From CALGFH01 sp036003705 (GTDB lineage: Bacteria > Actinomycetota > CALGFH01): 37,016 bases of DNA. How positions within the stretch are numbered: position 1 is the stretch's first letter; every line of letters begins with the position of its first letter. Under the pieces are notes generated by a model. That model worked only from the letters and a program-made list of their open reading frames with translations. It had not been told where the DNA came from and ran no database searches. Of this stretch, positions 1 to 6,904 are shown piece by piece. Position numbers and translations under genes: made by a program. The DNA lies in contig DASYSE010000089.1 in NCBI GenBank assembly GCA_036003705.1, positions 1 to 37,016 on the forward strand, given 5' to 3'.

Positions 1-460
1 CGGCCGGTGCTGGTGACCGAGACCACGCGCGCGTCGCCGCTCCGGAGCAGGGCCGCCATGAGCTGAGCGGTCAGCGCGAAGTGCCCGAGGTGGTTCACGG
101 CGAGCTGCAGCTCGAACCCGTCCTCGGTCCGCCGCTCGGGGATGCCCGTCACACCCGCGTTGTTGACCAGGAGATCGATCCGGGGATGGCCGGCCAGGAT
201 CGACGTGGCGGCCTGGCGCACCGAGGCAGCGACGCCAGGTCCAGCGGCTGCGACTCCAGGGAGGCGTCCGGGATCTCGCCGTGGATCGACGCGCGCGCTG
301 CCTCCGCCTTGGCTTGGTCGCGGGAGGCCATCACGACGTGGCCGCCCTTGCGGGCCAACTCCCTGGCCACCTGGAGCCCGAGCCCGCCGTTGGCGCCGGT
401 CACGACGGCGACCCTGCCCGACTGGTCGGGGATGTCCGCGGTGGTCCAGGCCATCCTCAA
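1..460 (-). pseudogene. SDR-family NAD(P)-dependent oxidoreductase, frameshifted and cut by window edge
   Basis: The 5' part on the minus strand encodes the Rossmann start of a short-chain dehydrogenase: a VAVVTGANGGLG cofactor loop about residue 16, then MASRD and the LDLASL stretch. Near position 226 the frame breaks. Reading on in the next frame gives the expected continuation, including RIDLLVNNAGV, ELQLAVNHLGHFAL and RVVSVTST, so one base appears to be missing. The catalytic YxxxK lies beyond position 1. The start is ATG at 454 or TTG at 460. The family reduces or oxidises small carbonyl or alcohol substrates in the cytoplasm; the substrate cannot be guessed. Either a real frameshift or a sequencing indel explains the break. 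Confidence 0.8.
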
Positions 461-786
461 TGCTACGTCGACGACTCACGGAAGCGGACGAGCTCTCCTC
501 GGTGAACCGCCGAGCACCCTGCCCGATCAACAGCCGGAACCGACGCTCGGCGGCGTCGAGCTTGCAGCGCAACCAAAGGAATGCCTCGAAGTGGCCGCGT
601 AGGTCACGCGGGGGCCGAGCAACCAACAAGCGGGGCCGTCAGTGGGGAGGCAACGTACTGCTCCACGTCGCCTGCAGTCGCCCGGTGCCACTCCAGGATG
701 GACTGTGTCGGTGGCGTGCACGGATCTTCCCTCTTGACTGCTACTGGTCGTTCATCCCGTGTGGATGGACAGCGTGGAGGTGCACG
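461..786. other. Region without a convincing intact gene
   Basis: No complete gene is supported between the SDR fragment and the STAND fragment. On the minus strand, about 605 down to 470, one frame reads like a protein (for example DLRGHFEAFLWLRCK) with G/C-ending codons, but it has a stop just upstream and no good start. It may be a gene remnant. Confidence 0.4.
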
Positions 787-1792
787 GTGGATCCTGCCGC
801 CCTAGTGGTCGCTCTGGTTGTCGGGCTGTTCAAGAAGCTGTCCGACAAGGGTGGGGACCGCATCGCCGATGCGCTCACCGATACCGCGGCTGCGAAGGTC
901 CGCGAGTTGCGCGGTCGCAGTCGCCGAATCCAGCGATGTCACGGTCGTCATCGGAAGGGACAACCGGCTCCTGAAGATCCTTGAGGCCGAGCGACCGGTG
1001 GCCGCGCCGCGCGAGTTGCCCCCGGAACCGCGGCACTTCACCGGTCGCAGTGCACTGAGCTCGTCGCTAGTGCACGAGCTCAGACGACGCGAGGACGCTG
1101 TGCCGCGCGTGTTGATCACCGGCGAGCCTGGGGTTGGCAAGACCGGCCTCGCCCTGCACGTCGCGCACAACCTGCGGCGGACCGACTATCCAGACATCCA
1201 GCTGTTCATCCGCCTCAGCACCGGAGGCGAGCTACCGGTCTCGCGAGAGGCTGCCCTGTATGACGCCCTGATCGCCCTCGATGTGCCTCGGGACAGGATC
1301 CCTGCGGGCATCGATGCCCGACGGCGCTGCTATCGGGCGGAGTTGGCTCGCAAGGCGGTCCTGGTCGTCCTCGACGACGCGGTGGACGCCGACCAGGTGG
1401 AGGCGCTCCTCCCGCCCGCCGGCTGCGCGATGATCGTGACCAGCCGCGACGAGCTGCACGAGGTACTGGCCGAAGACGCGCGCGCAGTGCGGCTGCAGCC
1501 CCTCAGCCTGCATGAGGCCGTCGGCTACCTGGCCAAGCGGATCGGACGAGCGCGGGTGGCGCGGGAGTTCGCCGGGGCGTTGCGGATCGTCAACGCCTGC
1601 GACCGGTTGCCTTTGGCGCTGTCGGTGGTTGCGGCCCAGCTCACCGCCGAATCCGGCAAAAACCTGCGGTTGAGCGAGGTGTCCTGGCGATTACCGTACG
1701 AGCGAACTCGCGTCGCGCAGCTTACGGCCGGCCCGCCCGCGGGTGGGTCTCGTACATGCGCAGCGCGACCACCAGCCCCGACAGGCCGGTGA
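787..1792 (+). pseudogene. STAND / NB-ARC-type ATPase, frameshifted and 3'-truncated
   Basis: From GTG 787 the first frame encodes VDPAALVVALVVGLFKKL and onward to AKVRELR. Near position 913 an extra base shifts the reading frame, which then continues with an NB-ARC module. It shows an FTGR lead-in, Walker A GEPGVGKTGLAL (about 1123-1158), Walker B VLVVLDD, MIVTSRDEL, and the GLPLAL-like box RLPLALSV (about 1606). Similarity runs to about ERTRVAQLTAG near 1730. It then stops where the oppositely oriented MFS gene ends, so the ARC end and any repeat sensor domain are lost. STAND ATPases are signalling switches, often regulators or defence proteins. This copy looks non-functional unless the indel is a read error. 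Confidence 0.75.
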
Positions 1793-2981
1793 GACCGGCA
1801 ACGGCCCAGACGGCCGCGGCGAGGCCGGCCAGGTCGGCGACCACGCCGGCGAGCAGCGCCCCCAGCGCGAAGCCACTGTCGCGCCACAGCCGGTAGACCC
1901 CGACCGCCGACGCCCGCCAGCGTGGATGGGCGACGTCGCCGACGGCCGCCAGCAGCGTCGGGTAGACCATGGCGGTGCCGGCTCCCAGTAGCACCGCGCC
2001 GGCCAGCCAGGCCGCGAACCCGCGGGCGGCGGCGGTCAGGGCGAGCGCGGCGGCCTGCAGCCACATCCCGGCGACGATCAGCCCCTTGCGGCCGTAGCGG
2101 TCCGACAGCGCGCCGGTGAGGAGCTGGCCGGCGCCCCAGACCGCCGGGTAGGCTGCGGCCAGCAGGCCGATCCGCCCGACGCCGAGCCCGGCGCCGGCGT
2201 AGAACAGCGGCAGCAGTCCCCACGCCAGCCCGTCATTGAGATTGTTGACCAGGCCGGCCTGGCTGCACGCCGACAGTGCCGGCTCCCTGAGGCTGGTGAC
2301 CGCCAGCACCTGGCGCATCGACGGCGCGGCGCCGGCCGGGCGGGCGCCGGCCTCGAGCTGGGCGTGCCCGCGGGTCTCGCGGACCACCAGGGCCGACAGG
2401 CCAAGGCCGAGCCCCGCGTAGGCCACGCCGAGGTAGAACGGCTCGGGCCGCAGCCCGTACCTGGCGGCGACCAGCCCGGTGAGGAAGGCGGTCGCCGCGA
2501 CCGCGCCGTAGCCGGCGGCCTCGTTCAGCCCCATCGCCAGCCCACGGCGTTCCGGGCCGACCAGGTCGATCTTCATGATCACCGTGGTCGACCAGGTCAG
2601 GCCCTGGTTGATGCCGAGCAGGACGTTGGCGGCCACCACCCAGCCCCAGCCCGGCGCCCACATCAGCAGCAGCGGCACCGGCAGCCCGGTCAGCCAGCCG
2701 GCCACCAGCACCGGCTTGCGGCCGTAGCGGTCCGACAGCGCCCCGGCCGCCAGGTTGGTGACGGCCTTGACCGCCCCGAACGCCAGGATGAAGGTGAGCG
2801 CGGCGGTGACCGCCCGCAGGCCGAAGACCTGCCCGGCCAGCAGCGGCAGCACCGTCCGCTCCTGCCCGACCATCCCGCCCACCAGCGCGTTGACCCCGAC
2901 CAGCAGGGTGAACTGCGCGAGGTTAGCGCGCAGGCCCAGGCGAGGGCCCTGCCTGGCGGCGCGCGAGGCCGGCTGCCTCAC
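1722..2981 (-). CDS. MFS transporter
   Basis: A 419-residue integral membrane protein with alternating hydrophobic segments typical of 12-TM major facilitator permeases. The loop 2-3 signature LSDRYGRK occurs in both halves (about residues 82-89 and 290-297), showing the duplicated six-helix bundle. The start is GTG 2981; its GTGA overlaps the stop of the upstream MBL-rhodanese gene, so the two are translationally coupled. Third in a leftward operon with an ArsR-rhodanese regulator and an MBL-rhodanese protein, it is likely an exporter of a toxic thiol, sulfur or metalloid species, but the substrate is inference. The C-terminus ends at the junction with the broken STAND gene, so its last residues may not be native. 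Confidence 0.88.
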   Translation of the reverse strand: MRQPASRAARQGPRLGLRANLAQFTLLVGVNALVGGMVGQERTVLPLLAGQVFGLRAVTAALTFILAFGAVKAVTNLAAGALSDRYGRKPVLVAGWLTGLPVPLLLMWAPGWGWVVAANVLLGINQGLTWSTTVIMKIDLVGPERRGLAMGLNEAAGYGAVAATAFLTGLVAARYGLRPEPFYLGVAYAGLGLGLSALVVRETRGHAQLEAGARPAGAAPSMRQVLAVTSLREPALSACSQAGLVNNLNDGLAWGLLPLFYAGAGLGVGRIGLLAAAYPAVWGAGQLLTGALSDRYGRKGLIVAGMWLQAAALALTAAARGFAAWLAGAVLLGAGTAMVYPTLLAAVGDVAHPRWRASAVGVYRLWRDSGFALGALLAGVVADLAGLAAAVWAVAGLTGLSGLVVALRMYETHPRAGRP

Positions 2982-4372
2982 GGGCGGGCTAGGGGCCGTC
3001 CGGTCGCGGCGCTCCACTCCGCCGCGCCACCGCCGATGACCACCCGCAGGTCGCGGCGGCCGGGGCGGGCCAGCAGGCTGGCGGCGGTCGTGGCCCGCTC
3101 GCCGTGCTCGCACATCACCGTGAGCGGCCCGGCCGGGAGCCCCTCGCCCCGGAGGGGTCCGGGGAACCCCAAAGGGGTGCCCCGGTCGATCCCCAGCTTG
3201 CCGAGCTCGACGGCGACCGCGCCGGGCAGGTGCCCGAGGGCCACCTCGCTGGCCTGGCGGACGTCCAGGACCGGCCCGTCGATCTCGGCAGGCGCGACCG
3301 GCTCCAGGTGGCCTTCGGGCAGGCCCGCCTCGCGCCAGGCGGCCAGCCCGCCGGCCAGCTCGCCGAGCAGGCGGTCGTAGCCGATCGCGAGGCACTGGCG
3401 CAGCAGCTCGGCGCGGTCCTGCCCGCGATCCAGCAGGAACACCAGCGGCCGGTCGCCCTCGACCAGCCAGCCGAGCCAGGTGGCGAACGCCGGGCGCAGC
3501 GCGATCGACAGCGCGCCGGCGGGATGGCCGGCGGCGAACGCGCCGGCCGGGCGGACGTCGACCAGCACCGCGCCCTCGTCCAGCCGCCGCCGGACCTCCT
3601 GGACCGGCAGCGCCGCCAGGGTGCGGTCGCGCTCCTCCAGCAGCCGCGGGCCGCGCCGGTTGACCTCCCGCAGGCGCAGGAAGTACGGCGGGAAGCCGCC
3701 CAGCCCGCCGAGCAGCCGCGCCGCGAACGCCTCCTCGTCCGGGGCGGCCAGCAGCGGGTTGTGGGCGCGCTCGGCGCCGATGGTGGTGGTCCGCTCGGCG
3801 GCGCCGGGAGCCGAGCAGAACGACCCGGCTCCATGGGTCGGGTACACCGGCAGGTCGTCGGGAAGGGCCCGCAGCCGCTGCAGCGAGCGCCAGGCGGCCC
3901 GGGTGAGCGCCTCGGTCTGGTCGGGGTCGATCAGGTCGGTGCGGGCGACCCCGCCGACCAGAAGCGCCCCGCCGCTGAACAGCGCCAGCGGCCTGGCGCC
4001 GTCCAGCAGCAGCCAGGCAAGCTGCTCCGGAGTGTGCCCGGGAGCGGCGACGGCCCGCAGCCGCAGCCCGCCCAGGTCCAGCTCGTCTTCGTCGTCGAGG
4101 CCCTGGTGGGGGAAGCCCAGCCCGGCGGCGCGGGCGGCGACCACGCGCGCGCCGCGGGCGGCCAGCTCACGGCTGCCGGAGACGAAGTCGGCGTGCAGGT
4201 GGGTCTCGACCGCGTGGGTGATCCACAGCCGCCGCCGGTGGGCCAGGTCCAGGTAGGGGGCCGGGTCGCGGACCGGGTCGACCACCAGCGCCCGCCCGTC
4301 GCCGAGGTCGACGAGGTAGGAGGAGTTGCCCAGCCCCTGGTCGACGATCGGGTGGACCAGGCTCGCCGTCAC
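2978..4372 (-). CDS. Metallo-beta-lactamase-fold protein with two rhodanese domains (persulfide dioxygenase-like)
   Basis: A protein of 464 residues. Residues 1 to about 240 form an MBL fold with the metal motif THLHADF (H58, H60, D62) and a later PGHTPEQ histidine, the pattern of ETHE1-like persulfide dioxygenases. Two rhodanese domains follow. The first (LVDVRPAGAF onward) has no Cys in its active-site loop (FLLDRGQDRA) and is presumably inactive. The second has CEHGERA with Cys421. MBL-rhodanese fusions such as CstB oxidise persulfides to sulfite and thiosulfate. The start GTG 4372 follows the upstream stop by 7 bases, with a GGGAGGTGA ribosome site overlapping that stop. It is coupled to the MFS gene downstream. 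Alternative: a hydrolase of the glyoxalase II group. Confidence 0.87.
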   Translation of the reverse strand: MTASLVHPIVDQGLGNSSYLVDLGDGRALVVDPVRDPAPYLDLAHRRRLWITHAVETHLHADFVSGSRELAARGARVVAARAAGLGFPHQGLDDEDELDLGGLRLRAVAAPGHTPEQLAWLLLDGARPLALFSGGALLVGGVARTDLIDPDQTEALTRAAWRSLQRLRALPDDLPVYPTHGAGSFCSAPGAAERTTTIGAERAHNPLLAAPDEEAFAARLLGGLGGFPPYFLRLREVNRRGPRLLEERDRTLAALPVQEVRRRLDEGAVLVDVRPAGAFAAGHPAGALSIALRPAFATWLGWLVEGDRPLVFLLDRGQDRAELLRQCLAIGYDRLLGELAGGLAAWREAGLPEGHLEPVAPAEIDGPVLDVRQASEVALGHLPGAVAVELGKLGIDRGTPLGFPGPLRGEGLPAGPLTVMCEHGERATTAASLLARPGRRDLRVVIGGGAAEWSAATGRPLARP

Positions 4373-4379
4373 CGCCAGG

Positions 4380-5081
4380 TCACCTCCCGCCGCGGCCCGC
4401 CGCCAGCGGGCGGGTGACCGGCAGCCCCGCGGCGGCCCATTCCGGCAGGCCGTCCTCGAGCCGGCGGGCGCTGAGCCCGGCGTCGGCGAGCACCTGGATC
4501 GCGTCGTGGGCGAAGGCGCAGAACGGGCCGCGGCAGTAGGCGACGATCTCGCGGCCGCGGGGCAGCTCGGCCAGCCGCTCGCGCAGCTCGCCGAGCGGGA
4601 TCGAGACCGCGCCGGGCAGGTGCCCGGCGGCGTGCTCCTCGGCCGGCCGGACATCCAGCACCACCAGCTCCTCGCCGTCGGCAAGGCGGCGGGCCAGCTC
4701 CTCGCGCGTCACCGGCTCCAGCTCGTCGCGGGCGCCCAGGTAGGCGGCGGCCAGTCGCTCCACCTCGGCGAGGCGGGACGTGGCCAGGGTTCGCAGCGCC
4801 CGCCACATTGCGAACACCTCGGGCGCGGCGAGCCGGTGGTAGATGGAGTTGCCGTCGCGCCGGGTCGACACCAGGCCGGCCTGGCGTAGCAGCTGCAGGT
4901 GCTGGCTGGTGTTGGCCACCGAGAGTCCCACCTGGCGGGCCAGCCCGTCCACGGTGCGCTCGCCGTTGGCCAGCACGTCCAGCAGCTCGATCCGCCGGCC
5001 GCTGGCTAGCGCCTTGCCGACCCTGGCGAACTCGTCGAACAGGGCCTGCTTGGCCGCCCGATTCCCCATCATGCCTCCCAC
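4380..5081 (-). CDS. ArsR-family regulator with C-terminal rhodanese domain
   Basis: A protein of 233 residues. Residues about 15-100 are a winged helix with recognition helix LSVANTSQHLQLLR (53-66). The classic metal-binding ELCVCDL is absent. Residues about 125-225 are a rhodanese domain with active-site Cys183 in YCRGPFCAFAHDA and a second Cys188. This architecture is known in ArsR/rhodanese regulators, where the thiol is thought to sense or handle persulfide. It heads the leftward operon and is divergent from the membrane protein at 5239. Perfect palindromes in the gap (5113-5133) are likely operators. The start is ATG 5081 or ATG 5069. That the inducer is a sulfur or metalloid species is inferred. 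Confidence 0.88.
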   Translation of the reverse strand: MGGMMGNRAAKQALFDEFARVGKALASGRRIELLDVLANGERTVDGLARQVGLSVANTSQHLQLLRQAGLVSTRRDGNSIYHRLAAPEVFAMWRALRTLATSRLAEVERLAAAYLGARDELEPVTREELARRLADGEELVVLDVRPAEEHAAGHLPGAVSIPLGELRERLAELPRGREIVAYCRGPFCAFAHDAIQVLADAGLSARRLEDGLPEWAAAGLPVTRPLAAGRGGR

Positions 5082-5112
5082 GCTTTACGGATCCCATCGA
5101 TGGTTCAGCTAC

Positions 5113-5153
5113 TCAATTGATAACTTGACAAGTGGAGTACTTCGCAGGATAGT
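5113..5153 (+). promoter_or_regulatory. Promoter and ArsR-type operator of the divergent island
   Basis: The AT-rich spot in the divergent gap contains the perfect palindromes TCAATTGA (5113-5120) and ACTTGACAAGT (5123-5133). A consensus -35 TTGACA (5125-5130) lies inside the second one. After a 17-bp spacer comes GATAGT (5148-5153) as -10 for the rightward genes. An ArsR dimer on the palindrome would cover the -35 box, which fits autorepression of both arms. Confidence 0.6.
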
Positions 5154-5238
5154 GCTTCCCGCAAGCAGGGTCAACCTCCGAGCCGGCCCGGAACGGCGCC
5201 GTGAGGCACCCGTCCGGTCATTCCTAACGGAGGTCCTC

Positions 5239-5757
5239 ATGTCTGCCACAGCAACAGGCCGAGCCGCCTGGCCGGCCCAGACCGCCAGCACCATCCGCAA
5301 CGGCTCGACCCTCATGGCCGTGGCCGCGGCCGGGTTCATCGGCTACGCGGTGCTGTTCTTGGTCCGCAACTTCACCGACAGCTTCCTGGAACTCGGCATC
5401 GGCCCCGCCGAGGTCAACGTCGGCAAGGACCAGATCCAGCAGTTCAGCCCCAGCCTCTACCACTACATCAGCCACCTGCACATCGCCGTCTCCGGGTTCA
5501 TCGCCGCCACCGGGCTGGCCGTGCTGCTGCTGGCCATCTACGGGGTCCGCTCCGGGCAGGTCTGGGCCTGGGTCGCGGCCGTCGCCGCCCCGGTGCTGGG
5601 GCTTGCGGTCGCCCTGCCCGCCCACTACCCGTGGAACCTCGACACCCTCGGCCACCTCGGCCTCATCTACCTGGCGGTGCTCGTCTTCGTCGCCGGCGCG
5701 CTGCTGTCCGGCAAGGGGCTACTCGACGCCAGGCGGGCGCAAGCGAACACGCCATGA
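5239..5757 (+). CDS. Four-helix integral membrane protein, unknown function
   Basis: A protein of 172 residues with start ATG 5239 behind a clear GGAGGT (5229-5234). Four hydrophobic spans are visible, beginning with TLMAVAAAGFIGYAVLFLV. A soluble, probably extracytoplasmic loop (about residues 46-78) includes NVGKDQIQQF and YHYISHLHIAV. No known family is recognised with confidence. Its stop overlaps the start of the methyltransferase (ATGA at 5754-5757), so both are made together under the ArsR-controlled promoter. A membrane partner of the methyltransferase, or an exporter or sensor in the same response, are possible roles; nothing in the sequence decides this. Confidence 0.82.
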   Translation: MSATATGRAAWPAQTASTIRNGSTLMAVAAAGFIGYAVLFLVRNFTDSFLELGIGPAEVNVGKDQIQQFSPSLYHYISHLHIAVSGFIAATGLAVLLLAIYGVRSGQVWAWVAAVAAPVLGLAVALPAHYPWNLDTLGHLGLIYLAVLVFVAGALLSGKGLLDARRAQANTP

Positions 5758-6551
5758 GCGATACCACCGCCCTGGTCGACCTCGACAGGCTGCGAGCCGA
5801 GGTGCAGGCAAAGTACCGTGAGGTAGCGGCCGACCCGACCGGCGACTACCACTTCCACACCGGCCGCCCCCACGCCCGGCGACTCGGCTACCCCGCCTGG
5901 CCGCTTGACCAGCTGCCCGACGAGGCGTGTGCGGCCTTCGCCGGGGTCGCCAACCCCTTCCACTGGGACCATCCCCAACCCGGCGAGCGGGTCGTCGACC
6001 TCGGCTCGGGCGCCGGCATGGACACCTTCCTGGCCGCCCTCTGGGTCGGCCCCAACGGCCAGGTCGTCGGGGTCGACATGACCCCCGAGATGCTGGCCCG
6101 CAGCCGGCGGCTGGCCGACCAGCTCGGCCTGGGCAACGTCGAGCTTCGCCACGGCGTCATCGAGGACCTACCCGTCGAGGACGGCTGGGCCGATCTGGTC
6201 ATTTCCAACGGGGTCATCAACCTGTGCCCGGACAAGGTCGGCGTCTACCGCGAGGTCCACCGGGTGCTCAAGCCAGGCGGACGCCTGCGGGTGGCCGACA
6301 TCTGCGTCGACCGCCCAGTGCCCGAAGCCGCCCTCAGAGACGTCGACCTGTGGACCGGGTGAATTGCCGGGGCCCTGTCGTGCGCAGGGTGGCAGACGAT
6401 CCTCGCCGGTGTCGGCCTGGACGAGGTCGAGTTCGGCCCACCGGTCGACACCTTCGCCGGCGCCAGCGGGGAAGGCAAGGCGCGCCAGTTCGGCACCCGG
6501 GGCTACCCGATCCGGGCCCGCAAGCCCGCGGCCGGCGAGCTACAGCCATGA
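5754..6551 (+). CDS. ArsM/UbiE-like SAM methyltransferase, candidate selenoprotein (in-frame TGA = Sec203)
   Basis: Class I SAM methyltransferase: motif I VVDLGSGAG (80-88), VVGVDMTPEML, ISNGVINLCPDK (150-161) and VLKPGGRLRVADI. Conventional reading stops at TGA 6360-6362, directly after DVDLWTG. In frame the sequence continues IAGALSCAGWQ, GVGLDEVEFG, DTFAGASGEGKARQFG and GYPIRARKP to a TGA at 6549-6551, giving 265 residues. Relatives have Cys at this place (WTGCIAGAL; the WGECLGGAL cysteine of human AS3MT, Cys206), so TGA as selenocysteine is the simplest reading. A SECIS-like hairpin follows at once. Residues matching two other AS3MT cysteines are not Cys (GVANP, SNGVINL), so arsenite as substrate is uncertain. 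The alternative is a nonsense mutation, possible since nearby genes are decayed. No Sec machinery lies in the window. Confidence 0.75.
6363..6395 (+). promoter_or_regulatory. SECIS-like hairpin behind the in-frame TGA
   Basis: The first nucleotides after the TGA can fold as lower stem UUGCC (6364-6368) with GGCAG (6391-6395), an internal loop, and upper stem CCCUG (6373-6377) with CAGGG (6385-6389). This presents the loop UCGUGCG (6378-6384). With the U-G closing pair the apical loop is CGUGC, with G at its second place, about 16 nt behind the UGA. That agrees with the general bacterial SECIS rules: short stem, G among the first two loop bases, and a loop 16-37 nt from UGA. In GC-rich DNA chance hairpins are common. 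Confidence 0.5.
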
Positions 6552-6585
6552 CGGGCCGCCGGGTCGGCGCAGGAAGGCACCAGCA

Positions 6586-6809
6586 GTGCACGTCACCAAC
6601 CTGACCGTCGGCTCGCGCGGGGACGTGCAGCCCTACCTGGCCCCGCCTACAACCTAGTGACCCACCTGGTCGCCGAGCAGCTGGGCTGGCAGCCGTTCCG
6701 CCGCCAGGTCAACCAGTGGCGACGCCAGACCCTGGGGCGGGCGCCGGTGGGGCTGCTGGGCGTACCGGCGCCGGAGCAAGGGCCCACCTGCGCCGCTGAG
6801 GGTCAATGA
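6586..6809 (+). pseudogene. MGT/UGT-type glycosyltransferase remnant with internal deletion
   Basis: GTG 6586, behind AGGAAGG, starts HVTNLTVGSRGDVQPYLA, the typical N-terminus of sterol/macrolide-type glycosyltransferases. The frame then ends in a stop at about 6655. In another frame from 6645 follows AYNLVTHLVAEQLGWQPFR and QVNQWRRQTLGR, which resembles a later part of the same family (about residue 150 onward), running to TGA 6807-6809. An internal deletion near 6643 removed the part between. No function is expected. Confidence 0.65.
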
Positions 6810-6849
6810 TCTTCGAGCGCCGCATGGCTGCGGCCCTTGATCAGGCCAC

Positions 6850-6904
6850 TTGCTGCAATCCTCGGTTAGTCGTAACTTACGTTAGTGGACACTAACGGAG
6901 TTAC
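6850..6904 (+). promoter_or_regulatory. Promoter with long palindromic operator of the ArsR gene
   Basis: -35 TTGCTG (6850-6855), a 17-bp spacer, and -10 TAACTT (6873-6878) predict a transcript start near 6885, which coincides with a GTG start codon and suggests a leaderless mRNA. The region 6872-6904 is one interrupted palindrome: outer arms GTAACT (6872-6877) and AGTTAC (6899-6904), inner arms CGTTAGTG (6880-6887) and CACTAACG (6890-6897). It covers the -10 box and the start codon, so binding by the encoded ArsR protein would block transcription. Confidence 0.65.

Noticed and set aside
4843..5238. N-terminal extension of the 172-residue membrane protein
   Set aside because: It would be antisense to the ArsR-rhodanese gene and cross the promoter; ATG 5239 has a clear GGAGGT.
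5754..6362. Methyltransferase as a normal 202-residue protein ending at the first TGA
   Set aside because: The in-frame continuation carries the expected family C-terminus after a conserved Cys position, so a plain early end is less likely than recoding or a nonsense mutation.
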